Positions 18,684 through 26,872 of a stretch of DNA of 64,000 nt are shown piece by piece (the stretch's first letter is position 1; the number at the start of each line of letters is the position of its first letter). A program made the position numbers and the translations under genes. This stretch comes from Nonomuraea africana. Lineage in GTDB: Bacteria; Actinomycetota; Actinomycetes; Streptosporangiales; Streptosporangiaceae. The notes beneath the pieces are model-generated. The model was not told the DNA's origin. It searched no databases and worked only from the letters and a program-made list of their open reading frames with translations. The stretch spans positions 496,001-560,000 of the forward strand of contig NZ_JADBEF010000001.1 in assembly GCF_014873535.1 (NCBI RefSeq), read 5' to 3'.

Positions 18684-19835
18684 ATGCAAGCAAGATCACT
18701 TGTCGTCGGCCTGTTACTCATGGCCGCGGGCCTGTCGGCGATCGGAGGCGGCGCGTACTGCCTGGCTACCGAACTCACCTGCGGCCCCACGCGCGAGGAG
18801 ACGAAGCGGGCAGGCGAGCGCGAGCTGGCCCTGCGTTGGCGACACTGGACCGCCGGACAGCTCTTCCCCGATCGGTTCACCCACGACGGCAAGGAAAGCT
18901 TCGCGCACCGGATCGGTATCGCCCCCGAAAGCAGTTGCGAGCAGGCGCTGGACGACAGCGCCACCAAGGCGGTGAGCGAACGCGGCTGTCTGAAGGTGCT
19001 GCGTGCCACCTACGCCGACCCCACGAGCACGATCCTGTCCACGCTGGCCATCGTGGTCATGAAAGACACCGCCGCAGCCAAGGCCGCACTCGCCGCGGGC
19101 AAATGGCAGAGCAGCGGGGTACGGCCCGCCGGCATCTCCGGCACCCTGGCGTCCCGCTTCGGACCAGGCCAGGAACAGGAGCACACCGCGGTCAGCCGCG
19201 CCAACTACCTCGTGTTCGGCACCGGCGGCTACGCCGACGGCAGGCCGCGCCTGTCTCGCGCGGACCGCAAGGGCTTTCCCGGCTTCACCACCAACGCCGT
19301 CGACGCCCTGGCCACCGTGCTGTCGAAGCATGTGCCGGCCTGCGAGGTCAAGGAGATCCGGAGATATTCGAAACCCGTTCCCACCGTTGGTGATGCCGGA
19401 GCGTTGCTTGTGCTTGGGGTCAAGAAAGGGGAAGGTGATGAGACGTCATCAGGACCGCTGCGTGGTCTACAAGCGGTGCGGATGCGCCGATGCGGTCACA
19501 GGCAAGCAACTCGGTGGCCGCTGCTTGCGGCTGACCGAGGACTCGCACGGCAGCTGGTACTTCGCGGTGCAAGTGAGCGGCCTGGCTGGGCGGCGCGAGC
19601 GGCTACGGCGCGGCGGCTTCGCCACTGCCGAGGAGGCTCACCAGGCAGGCAGGACGGTGATCGAGGCCCACCAGAACGATCCGTCGGCCAGGGGATACAC
19701 GCTGGCACGGTGGCTACGTCACTGGCTGGAGATGCAGCACCAGCTACGGCCCAGCACCCGCAAGTCCTATGCCGACCACGTGCGGCTGTATCTGATCCCA
19801 TATCTGGGCAGGATAGAGCTCGCCGAACTGGCTAG
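18684..19835 (+). CDS. Hypothetical membrane-anchored protein, 3' end uncertain
   Basis: The first ~235 residues look real. An N-terminal hydrophobic anchor ('LVVGLLLMAAGLSAIGGGAY') is followed by an extracytoplasmic domain with 'FAHRIGIAPESSCEQAL', 'LKVLRATYADPTSTILST', 'VRPAGISGTLASRFGPGQ' and 'RKGFPGFTTNAVDALATVL'. From about 19400 the open frame runs out of frame through the integrase gene and is probably not native, so the gene was likely truncated when the integrase module joined it. I do not recognise the family. It is divergent from the RHS toxin gene and inside the same att-bounded unit, so a link with toxin export or surface display is possible but unproven. Confidence 0.5.
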   Translation: MQARSLVVGLLLMAAGLSAIGGGAYCLATELTCGPTREETKRAGERELALRWRHWTAGQLFPDRFTHDGKESFAHRIGIAPESSCEQALDDSATKAVSERGCLKVLRATYADPTSTILSTLAIVVMKDTAAAKAALAAGKWQSSGVRPAGISGTLASRFGPGQEQEHTAVSRANYLVFGTGGYADGRPRLSRADRKGFPGFTTNAVDALATVLSKHVPACEVKEIRRYSKPVPTVGDAGALLVLGVKKGEGDETSSGPLRGLQAVRMRRCGHRQATRWPLLAADRGLARQLVLRGASERPGWAARAATARRLRHCRGGSPGRQDGDRGPPERSVGQGIHAGTVATSLAGDAAPATAQHPQVLCRPRAAVSDPISGQDRARRTG

Positions 19836-20734
19836 CCGGGACATGGCACGCATGTTCGCCGCCCTGGCCGGGCGTCGCAACCGGTATGGGGAGCCGATCG
19901 CGTCCTCCACCCTGCACCGGATCCGAGCGACGCTGCGCGCGGCGTTGAACGCCGCAATCCGGGAAGGCCTGATGGCGTCCAATCCCGCGCGCATGGTTCG
20001 GTTGCCCGCACCACGCCTGCCCTATCCCGAGGTGTGGACCGACCGTCGGGTCACCGCATGGCGGCGTGGCGGCGAGCGGCCTGCGGTGTCGGTGCGGACC
20101 GCCGAGCAGCTGGCCCAGTTCCTCACCTTCGCGCGCGGCGATCCGCTGTATCCGCTGTGGCAGCTGATCGCGCTGCGCGGCCTGCGCCGTGGCGAGGCGG
20201 CAGGGCTGCGCTGGGTGGGACCTGGATCTCGACCGGCGAGAGCTCAGCGTGAGCCGACAACTGGTGCACACCGACGTCGGCCTGATCGCCTTTCTGCCGA
20301 AAACCGCTGCCAGTCGACGGATCATCGCGCTGGACCCCGAGACCGTTCGGCTGCTGCGCCGCCATGAACAGGTCCAGCGACAGTTGCTGGGCGACGCGTG
20401 GAACGAATCCGGGCCGATCTTCGCCCGGACAGATGGATCCCCGATGCGGCCGGACTATCTCACGGTCCGGTTCCGCAAACTGGTAAAGGCGAGCAACCTG
20501 CCACCCATCCGGCTGCACGACCTGCGGCACGGCACTGCCACCCTCGCCCTGGCGTCAGGCTCGGATCTGCGGGTGGTGCAGGGCACGCTGGGGCACCGCA
20601 GCATCGTGGTGACCTCGGACATCTACACCTCGGTGCTGCCGGAGGTCTATCACCAGTCCGCCCAAGCCATCGCACGGCTGGTCCTGGCCAGCACCCGCAA
20701 GACCGCACGGAAGGCTCGAAAAGCAGCGGCCTGA
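19438..20734 (+). pseudogene. Tyrosine recombinase with a 1-base frameshift
   Basis: ATG 19438 has a good RBS ('aaaggggaagg'). The first frame encodes a Cys-containing N-terminal arm ('VYKRCGCADAVTGKQLGGRC'), the AP2-like/SAM-like arm-binding part ('TLARWLRHWLEMQHQLRP') and the first catalytic Arg box ('LRGLRRGEAAGLRW'). At about 20212-20215 one extra base breaks the frame; the second frame continues 'DLDLDRRELSVSRQ', 'IRLHDLRHGTATLA', 'LGHRS' and 'DIYTSVLPEVY' to TGA at 20732. Alignment with the integrase at 21351 ('GLRWKDVDLDAG') shows exactly where the extra base lies. All catalytic residues are otherwise kept. This is either a recent inactivation or a sequencing slip in a G-run. Confidence 0.85.
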
Positions 20735-20824
20735 CAGTGTGACCTGTCAAGTGACCCAGGTGTGACCCACACGTGTCTCACGATCAGTAAGAAACCTTCC
20801 CATATGGGAAGAAGCGGCAGGTGA

Positions 20825-20872
20825 GAGTGGTAGGGCGCCCGGGGCTCGAACCCGGAACCTACGGATTAAAAG
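20825..20872. repeat. att site: 3' half of tRNA-Lys(TTT), right copy
   Basis: 48 bases identical to 6890-6937, 90 bases after the integrase stop. Bases after 20872 do not complete a tRNA anticodon stem, so no intact tRNA-Lys is restored here. Confidence 0.85.
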
Positions 20873-21350
20873 CGTGAGGCACATCGTCTCCCGCCGTCGT
20901 GGTGACGTCGCCGTCGTCGGTCGTGTCAGGCCGTGCCGCAGACTGTCGCCCCGTACCGCTTTACTCGGACGCCCGGCCTGGGTCCTTCGTATCGTCGCGG
21001 AAACGTCGCGGACTTCGGTGGAATTGACCAAACGTTGGCCTGCGGTGCTGTCCCAATTCGTGCGTGGCGGCAGGTATTTGAACTGGTGACAGGGATCTGC
21101 CGTTGATCGTCGGGGCTGCCGACGTTGTCCCAATCCGCATGGGGGTGGTGGTCGTCGAATTCCGGAACGGCGGTCGGATTGGGCTTGACCGGTGCCGTGC
21201 AGGTGGGTGTCGATACATCCCCGCTCGACGTGGCCGTGTATCAGCGCCGGTGTTGGTCAGGATCGTGCTCGCCTGACCGCGCCCTGGCTGTGCTGCGGCC
21301 GTTCGTGCCATGGGCGGACCAGGACGTCGCAGGTCGGAGGGAGAAGGGTG
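20873..21350. other. Non-coding interval before the complete integrase
   Basis: About 480 bases without a supportable gene. The only visible signal is the RBS 'ggagggagaaggg' at the end. It is probably the start of the outer element's recombination module. Confidence 0.4.
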
Positions 21351-22916
21351 ATGGCTGACGGCACTACGTTCAAGCGGTGCTCCTGCACGGGAGTCGACGG
21401 CAAGGCGCTGGGGCAGAAATGCCCCAAGCTGCGGCGCCCCGGTGGGGGCTGGAGCAATCGGCATGGCATATGGAGCTACCAGATCGAGCTGCCGGCCACC
21501 GTGGAGGGAAAGCGCCGGGGTCCGCTGCGTCGTAGTGGTTTCGCGACCCAGGACGCCGCGAACAACCAACTGGGGCAGGTGCGTGAACTGCTCGCGCTGG
21601 CCGACCCCAGCGAGCTGGTGACCCGCAACCAGATCGCGGATCTGATCAAGAGAACGCTGGCCGAGACCGATGCCCTGCCCAGTGTGGAGGTGGTCCGCCG
21701 CAGGGTGCGGACCCGGCAGGACCTGACCCGGGACGTGACGGTCGGGCAATGGCTGGAGGAGTTCCTCAAGCGTAAGCGGAAGATCGAAGAGACGACCCGG
21801 CGCTCCTACGAAGGCCACATCAGGCTGTACCTGACGCCATACCTGGGCCATATCCGACTGGATCAGCTCAAGGTCGGCGACGTGGCCGGGATGTTCGAGC
21901 AGATCGAGGAGTTCAACGACGTCATCGCCGAGCGCCGAGCCAGCGCCGATCGCGAGGTGCGGGCCGGCGTCAAGTATCGGCGTCCGGTCAGCACGACCAC
22001 CATGCACAGCATCCGGGCGACGCTTCGGCACGCGCTGAACATGGCCATCCGCCAGGACCGGCTGATCGACTTCAATCCCGCAGCAGCGCTGGAGATGCCG
22101 GCCAAGACCCGCCCCAAAGCGCTGGTGTGGACCAGGGACCGGGTTGACGACTGGCATTGCGAGTTCCAGGACTACCGCAGGGCGGAGAAGCTGCGGCGTG
22201 GTGGGCGGCGGGTCGATCCGATCGACGCCTACATCCGGGTGCCGCGCCCTTCGGCGGTGATGGTGTGGACGCCGGAGCAGAGCCGGCTGTTTCTGGAAGA
22301 AGCCAGCCGGCATCGGCTGTTCGCCCTGTATCGGCTGATCACGCTTCGAGGGCTGCGGCGCGGCGAGGCGTGCGGGCTGCGCTGGAAGGACGTCGATCTC
22401 GACGCCGGAACCGCGAACATCGCCTGGCAACTGGTGCAACTGGCCGGACGGATCCACGAGGGCAGGCCCAAGACGGACGCCTCCATGCGCACCATCGCCC
22501 TGGATGCCGAAACGATCGCGATCCTGCGCGCCCACCAGAGATGTCAGCGCGAAGAACGGCTCGCAGCGGGGGAGGCCTGGAAGGGCACCGACTTCGTGTT
22601 CACCCAGTCCGATGGGGATCGGCTGCACCCGCAGCATGTGTCCGACCAGTTCCTGTGGTTGGCCTATCTGGCGGGACTGCCGCCGATCCGGCTTCATGAT
22701 CTACGGCATGGCGCGGCCTCGTTGATGCTGGCCGCGGGCGTGGAAATCAAAGTGGTTCAGGAGACGCTCGGGCACACCTCCAGTGCTTTCACCGCCGACA
22801 CCTACACCTCGGTCTTTCCACAGGTGGCGATGGCGGCGGCGGAGAAGACGGCGGCGCTGTTGCTGGGAGACGACGATCAGGATGGGCAGGGCGCGCTGAG
22901 GCATCTCCGCGCCTAG
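21351..22916 (+). CDS. int: Site-specific tyrosine recombinase (integrase)
   Basis: 521 residues from ATG 21351, which has a strong RBS; the longer frame from 21192 lacks one. The N-terminus carries a Cys-rich knob (C10, C12, C24) seen in actinobacterial ICE integrases, an arm-type SAM-like domain ('TVGQWLEEFLKRKRKIEETT', about 130-149), and a C-terminal catalytic domain. The catalytic residues are R336 (GLRRGE), H449-x-x-R452 (HDLRHG), H475 (LGHTS) and Y485 (DTYTS). The frame is intact. It ends 235 bases from the tRNA-Arg, oriented toward it, as expected for an integrase recognising that tRNA as attB. Its 3' end and downstream DNA are duplicated at 295-816. Confidence 0.92.
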   Translation: MADGTTFKRCSCTGVDGKALGQKCPKLRRPGGGWSNRHGIWSYQIELPATVEGKRRGPLRRSGFATQDAANNQLGQVRELLALADPSELVTRNQIADLIKRTLAETDALPSVEVVRRRVRTRQDLTRDVTVGQWLEEFLKRKRKIEETTRRSYEGHIRLYLTPYLGHIRLDQLKVGDVAGMFEQIEEFNDVIAERRASADREVRAGVKYRRPVSTTTMHSIRATLRHALNMAIRQDRLIDFNPAAALEMPAKTRPKALVWTRDRVDDWHCEFQDYRRAEKLRRGGRRVDPIDAYIRVPRPSAVMVWTPEQSRLFLEEASRHRLFALYRLITLRGLRRGEACGLRWKDVDLDAGTANIAWQLVQLAGRIHEGRPKTDASMRTIALDAETIAILRAHQRCQREERLAAGEAWKGTDFVFTQSDGDRLHPQHVSDQFLWLAYLAGLPPIRLHDLRHGAASLMLAAGVEIKVVQETLGHTSSAFTADTYTSVFPQVAMAAAEKTAALLLGDDDQDGQGALRHLRA

Positions 22917-23150
22917 CCGGAGGGGGAGAGCCTGGCCGGGGTAGGAGAACGGCCTCGTCTCGCCGGAATCGCGGCGGAACGGGGCCGTTCATCTTGACGC
23001 CGCCCCAGTAAGCGACGCGCTGGATAGCATGATGATCATGGTGTGTACGGGGTTGGTACGGGCGAGCACCGCGCGAGCACGGCTCGGCTAGAACTATATT
23101 CCGCAGCGCTGGTACGACATGCATTGCCGCAGGTCAACGGCATGATCAAA

Positions 23151-23193
23151 GCGCGCCCTGCAGGATTCGAACCTGCGACCGTCGGATTAGAAG
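23151..23193. repeat. att site: tRNA-Arg 3' half, right copy (inside the tRNA)
   Basis: The 43-bp partner of 774-816 (one mismatch). Here it is part of the complete tRNA gene, so this end keeps the functional tRNA. Confidence 0.85.
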
Positions 23194-23225
23194 TCCGGTG
23201 CTCTATCCAGCTGAGCTAAGGGCGC
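23152..23225 (-). tRNA. tRNA-Arg (TCT)
   Basis: 74 nt on the minus strand. The acceptor pairs GCGCCCT with AGGGCGC, plus discriminator G. The D-arm is 'AGCTCAGCTGGATAGAGC', the anticodon loop 'CTTCTAA' gives anticodon TCT, and the T-arm is 'GCAGGTTCGAATCCTGC'. CCA is not encoded. Its 3' half is the integration target of the adjacent element. Confidence 0.95.
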
Positions 23226-23703
23226 TCCCGCCTAATTGTGCATGATCCTGGGAGCACGTACGTACTCGATTCCTTGTGTCATGGCACTCGCTCCGCTCGG
23301 CGACCACTCACCCTTCTGGTCCGCATGCCGCGACTCCATGCTGAGCTGGGCTTTCGTGGTCGTGGTAGGCGATCGCGCCCTTCCGGTCGTGCTGTATACG
23401 GCCTGTCCCTGGTTGGTGAGGGTGAGCTGGGGAGCCGGAGCCTGGTGCCACGACTACTGCCGCGCGCCCGAGTGATCCGACGGCGAAGAGCACGATGGTG
23501 CCGACATTGCCACGCCGGGCGTGGCGCCCGGTTGGGAGGGTGGGGCTGCGGAGCGGTGGGCGGTTCGTGCCTACAACCCCTACAGGGGCCGTGTTCCGGC
23601 CGGGACCCGCATTCATGAGCTGATGTGGCCGGGTGCCGATCGGCGGGGGAGTGTCCGAAAACCCCAGGCGGGAGGTGTACATATAGGGCTAAGGTGTCGT
23701 GGC
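23226..23703. other. Non-coding interval after the island
   Basis: About 480 bases between the tRNA-Arg promoter side and the phosphotransferase gene. Several overlapping short frames exist on both strands but none shows protein-like composition or a family motif. Near the left is a short palindrome 'acgtacgt'. It should contain the tRNA promoter. Confidence 0.4.
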
Positions 23704-24486
23704 ATGGTCGCGACGGTCCTGCAGGAGATCCCTCTGCAGGGCGGGGACGTGACGGACGGAGTGGTGCGGATCGCCGACACGGTGCGTAGGCCCATCTGCC
23801 GTTCCAGCCCCGCCGTGCACGCTCTGCTCCGCCACCTCGAGGAGGTCGGCTTCGACGGAGCCCCACGCCTCGTGGGCGTGGACGACGCCGGTCGCGAGAT
23901 CATCACCTTCGTTCCAGGTACGGCCGGGCTGACCGCCGACAGCGTCACCGATGAGGCGCTCGGCGGACTCGCGGTGCTGCTGAGGCGCTTCCACGACGCC
24001 ACAGAGGGTTTCCCGCTCGCCGGACATCACTGGGAGGGCGGGTCGAACGACGACGACGTCCCCGAGGTGATCGGGCACTGTGACCTGACCCCTGACAACG
24101 TGATCTTCCGGGGGTCCGAGCCGGTCGCGCTCATCGACTTCGATCTGGCCCGGCCGACGACCAGGGCGTTCGACGTGGTCACCACGCTGCGTCACTGGGC
24201 GCCGATCGCCGATCCCGTCGACCGGCATCCGCTGCTGCGCCACGCCGACGTGGGCGCGCGGCTGAGGCTCTTCTGCGAGGCATACGGCCTGCCGCCGCGC
24301 ACCCGCCGCCGCCTGCTCCCGCTGGCGAGGCTCCGGTTCGGGAGGTCCTACGAGGTGATGCGGGCCCGCGCGGCCGAGGGTGGCGGCTGGGCCAGGTTGT
24401 GGGAGGACGGCGCGGGCGAGCGCATCCGTCGGGCCGCCGCATGGCTCGACACCCACGAAGATGAGCTTCATGCACATCTCGTCTAG
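23704..24486 (+). CDS. Aminoglycoside phosphotransferase-family kinase
   Basis: 260 residues from ATG 23704; the longer frame from 23521 begins in non-coding sequence. Brenner's motif 'GHCDLTPDNVIF' (catalytic Asp, Mg-binding Asn) and the metal-binding 'ALIDFDLA' place it in the APH/choline-kinase superfamily, which phosphorylates small molecules with ATP. The N-terminal lobe ('RSSPAVHALLRHLEEVGF', 'GREIITFVPG') is short but typical. The substrate cannot be deduced; many such genes in actinomycetes are not resistance genes. It overlaps cobD by 26 bases on the same strand, so the two are probably co-transcribed. Confidence 0.8.
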   Translation: MVATVLQEIPLQGGDVTDGVVRIADTVRRPICRSSPAVHALLRHLEEVGFDGAPRLVGVDDAGREIITFVPGTAGLTADSVTDEALGGLAVLLRRFHDATEGFPLAGHHWEGGSNDDDVPEVIGHCDLTPDNVIFRGSEPVALIDFDLARPTTRAFDVVTTLRHWAPIADPVDRHPLLRHADVGARLRLFCEAYGLPPRTRRRLLPLARLRFGRSYEVMRARAAEGGGWARLWEDGAGERIRRAAAWLDTHEDELHAHLV

Positions 24487-25492
24487 GTCCGCGGGAATCG
24501 CACTCGGAGTTCTCGTGGACGCCGTCGTCGGCGACCCCCGGCGGGGCCATCCCGTGGCGCTGTTCGGGCGCGCCGCGGCGGCGCTGGAGAAGCGGCTGTA
24601 CGGCGACGCCCGGCCGAACGGCGTCGCGCACGTCGCGATCTGCGTCGGCGCTGCGGCGGGCCTGGGCGCCCTGGCGTCCGCGGCGGGCCGCACCATGACG
24701 GGAAGCCCCAAAGCCGCGCAAGCGATGACAGGCGTCACGAAGGACGGGGTGGGTGGCCCGAGAGCGGTGGTGGAGATCGGGGTGACCGCCGCCGCGACCT
24801 GGGCCGTGCTGGGCGGGACCACGCTGGCGCGCGAAGGTGTGCGCATGGCCGAGTCCCTCGAAGCCAAGGACATCGAAGCCGCGCGCCGCCGCCTGCCCCA
24901 TCTGTGCGGCAGGGATCCGCGCGCGCTCGAGGCGCCCGAGCTGGCCAGGGCCACGGTCGAGTCGCTCGCCGAAAACACCTCCGACGCCGTCGTCGCCCCG
25001 CTGTTCTGGGGCGCGGTCGCGGGCGTCCCCGGCCTGCTGGCCTACCGCGCCATCAACACGCTCGACGCGATGGTGGGCCACCGCTCGCCGCGGTACGAGC
25101 GTTTCGGCTGGGCCGCGGCCAAGCTGGACGACGTCGCCAACTACGTGCCCGCCCGGATCACCGGGCTGCTGGCCGTACTCGCCGCTCCTGACCGCGGGCG
25201 CGCCCTGCGGGTGCTCAGGAGGGACGGTCACCGGCACCCCAGCCCCAACGCGGGCAGGTGCGAGGCCGCGTTCGCGGGCGCGCTGGACGTCACGCTGGGC
25301 GGCGTGAACGTCTACGGCAGCAGGATCGAGCACCGTCCCGAGATGGGGGACGGGCCGCCGCCCGAGGTGCGCGACATCCGCAGGGCGGTGAGGCTCACCA
25401 GGACGGTGAGCCTCACGGCCGCCGCTATCGCCGTGCTTGTTCCAGCACTCTGGCCGCGTCACGCTCGAAGAAACCGCGCGCGAGGAGCGTGA
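24461..25492 (+). CDS. cobD: Adenosylcobinamide-phosphate synthase (CobD/CbiB)
   Basis: Integral membrane enzyme that attaches aminopropanol (or its phosphate) to adenosylcobyric acid in cobalamin synthesis. About 343 residues; start ATG 24461 or 24470. Family hallmarks are 'DAVVGDPRRGHPVALFGR' at the N-terminus, 'ARATVESLAENTSDAVVAPL' (near residue 165), 'PGLLAYRAINTLDAMVGH', 'FGWAAAKLDDVANYVPAR', and 'RDGHRHPSPNAG' with 'LGGVNVYG' toward the end. Several hydrophobic segments are present. The 3' end overlaps the convergent MFS gene by 68 bases. cobQ, the preceding pathway step, lies on the other side of that MFS gene on the same strand as cobD. Confidence 0.93.
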   Translation: MSFMHISSRSAGIALGVLVDAVVGDPRRGHPVALFGRAAAALEKRLYGDARPNGVAHVAICVGAAAGLGALASAAGRTMTGSPKAAQAMTGVTKDGVGGPRAVVEIGVTAAATWAVLGGTTLAREGVRMAESLEAKDIEAARRRLPHLCGRDPRALEAPELARATVESLAENTSDAVVAPLFWGAVAGVPGLLAYRAINTLDAMVGHRSPRYERFGWAAAKLDDVANYVPARITGLLAVLAAPDRGRALRVLRRDGHRHPSPNAGRCEAAFAGALDVTLGGVNVYGSRIEHRPEMGDGPPPEVRDIRRAVRLTRTVSLTAAAIAVLVPALWPRHARRNRARGA

Positions 25493-26744
25493 TCACGCCG
25501 CCCACCACCATGGGCGGGATCAGCGCGTACATGCCGGTGGTCAGCGAGCCGCTGCTGTCGGAGATCCGTCCGACGATCAGTGACCCGAACGCGCCGCCGA
25601 ACGTCGTCAGCAGCTGCAGGACGGCGAAGCCGAGCCCGCGGGCGTGCGCGCCGACCACGTCGGCCAGGCAGGCGGTCATGTTGGGGATCGCGATCGACAT
25701 GAGCGTGCTGGCCACCAGCGTCAGGACGCTGAGCCAGAGCATGGAGTCCATGGCCAGCGCTCCCGCCAGCACCGCGGAGCCGGCCGTGATGCCGCCGCCG
25801 CCGGCGAGCAGGCGGCCGCCCTTGATGGTGCCGTGCCACTTCGAGCCGAGGCGGGAGCCGATCAGCGTGCCGAGCACCGGTCCTGTGATCGTGATGAGGC
25901 CGCTGACCGAGCCCGCGACGCCGGTGCCGACGCCGAAGGTGCGGACCATGAGCGTGGGCATCCAGAAGAAGATGCCGGCCAGGCCGAGCGTCAGCAGCGC
26001 CAGCCCGATGCAGACGATCAGGAGGGTCGGGATGCGCAGGACCTCGAGGAAGCGCCCTGCGTTCCTGACCTTCACCGCGGGTGTCTCGACGGTCTCGGCG
26101 GAGCCGCCCGCGACGAGTTCGTCCAGGTGCCCTCTGGCCGGCTCGCGCAGCCGCCAGCACAGCCACGCGGTGATCAGGCCGGGGACGACCATGACGAGGA
26201 AGGCGGTCCGCCAGTCGAACACCTGGGCCAGGACGCCGCCGAGCAGCGTGCCGATGCCGCCGAGGTAGGTGGTGACCCTGGTCAGGCCGTACGCCTTGGC
26301 TCGGGAGACGGGCGGGTAGTAGTCGGCGGTCAGGGAGCCGGAGGCGGGGTTGTCGATGCACTCGGCGGCGGCCAGGAAGACACGCATGGCGTAGAACATC
26401 GCGAAACCGACGGCCAGGCCGGAGCCGAGCGTGGCCACGGCCCAGAGCAGCACGACGATCGCGAGGATGCGCGTCCTGCTGACCCGGTCGGCGAGGTATC
26501 CGGCGGGGATGGCCACGATCGCGGCGGCGAGCGCGGAGGCGGTCGGTATCGAGCCCGCGGCGGTGTCGCTGAAACCCCATTCGGCCTGCACGTGCGGGAG
26601 CACGCCGGACAGGAGGTTGTGCTCCACGCGGTCGACCAGGCCGACGACGAACAACACGATCAGCGGAGCCCAGCCGTAGGGGGCGCGGGAGTCGGCGTCG
26701 ATCCCTGTCGGGGGTGGGTTGCCGAACAGGCGGGTCGCGACCAT
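25425..26744 (-). CDS. MFS transporter (spinster-like)
   Basis: 439 residues with about 12 hydrophobic segments. The MFS signature between TM2 and TM3 is present ('GYLADRVSRTRILAIV'), and the acidic TM1 'LFVVGLVDRVEHNLLSGVLP' resembles spinster/sugar-phosphate-type carriers. The central loop (about residues 205-235) is charged, and the second half starts 'PTLLIVCIGLALLTLGLAG'. The substrate is unknown. The gene is inverted between cobD and cobQ and divergent from cobQ, sharing a 129-base control region with a palindrome. A role in exporting or importing a corrinoid-related compound is only a positional guess. Confidence 0.85.
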   Translation of the reverse strand: MVATRLFGNPPPTGIDADSRAPYGWAPLIVLFVVGLVDRVEHNLLSGVLPHVQAEWGFSDTAAGSIPTASALAAAIVAIPAGYLADRVSRTRILAIVVLLWAVATLGSGLAVGFAMFYAMRVFLAAAECIDNPASGSLTADYYPPVSRAKAYGLTRVTTYLGGIGTLLGGVLAQVFDWRTAFLVMVVPGLITAWLCWRLREPARGHLDELVAGGSAETVETPAVKVRNAGRFLEVLRIPTLLIVCIGLALLTLGLAGIFFWMPTLMVRTFGVGTGVAGSVSGLITITGPVLGTLIGSRLGSKWHGTIKGGRLLAGGGGITAGSAVLAGALAMDSMLWLSVLTLVASTLMSIAIPNMTACLADVVGAHARGLGFAVLQLLTTFGGAFGSLIVGRISDSSGSLTTGMYALIPPMVVGGVITLLARGFFERDAARVLEQARR

Positions 26745-26758
26745 GCCCCATCCTTTCC

Positions 26759-26787
26759 AGAATTCAATTCTAGGAGTTTGTTCTAGA
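26759..26787. promoter_or_regulatory. Palindromic operator candidate between MFS gene and cobQ
   Basis: A perfect 13-bp palindrome AGAATTcAATTCT (26759-26771) is followed by 'ctaggagtttgttctag', also an inverted repeat (CTAG...CTAG). It lies 15 bases upstream of the MFS start. The style suits a TetR- or MarR-type repressor. Confidence 0.45.
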
Positions 26788-26872
26788 CAGAGTGGCAGAA
26801 GTCACAGCGAGAGCCAAGGGGCAGCCGGGCTCCCCCTGCGGTTCCCCGGCGCTGGACCGCTACGGTGGCGGC

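Noticed and set aside
23226..23703. Small proteins between the tRNA and the phosphotransferase (e.g. 23308-23682 minus)
   Set aside because: No RBS, no conserved-looking segments, biased composition; overlapping frames on both strands.
23521..23703. N-terminal extension of the phosphotransferase
   Set aside because: Codons before 23704 read as non-coding and lack a plausible start; the kinase fold begins at the later ATG.
26745..26872. Cobalamin riboswitch ahead of cobQ
   Set aside because: The 129-base gap is too short and has no B12-box; only a palindromic operator is visible.
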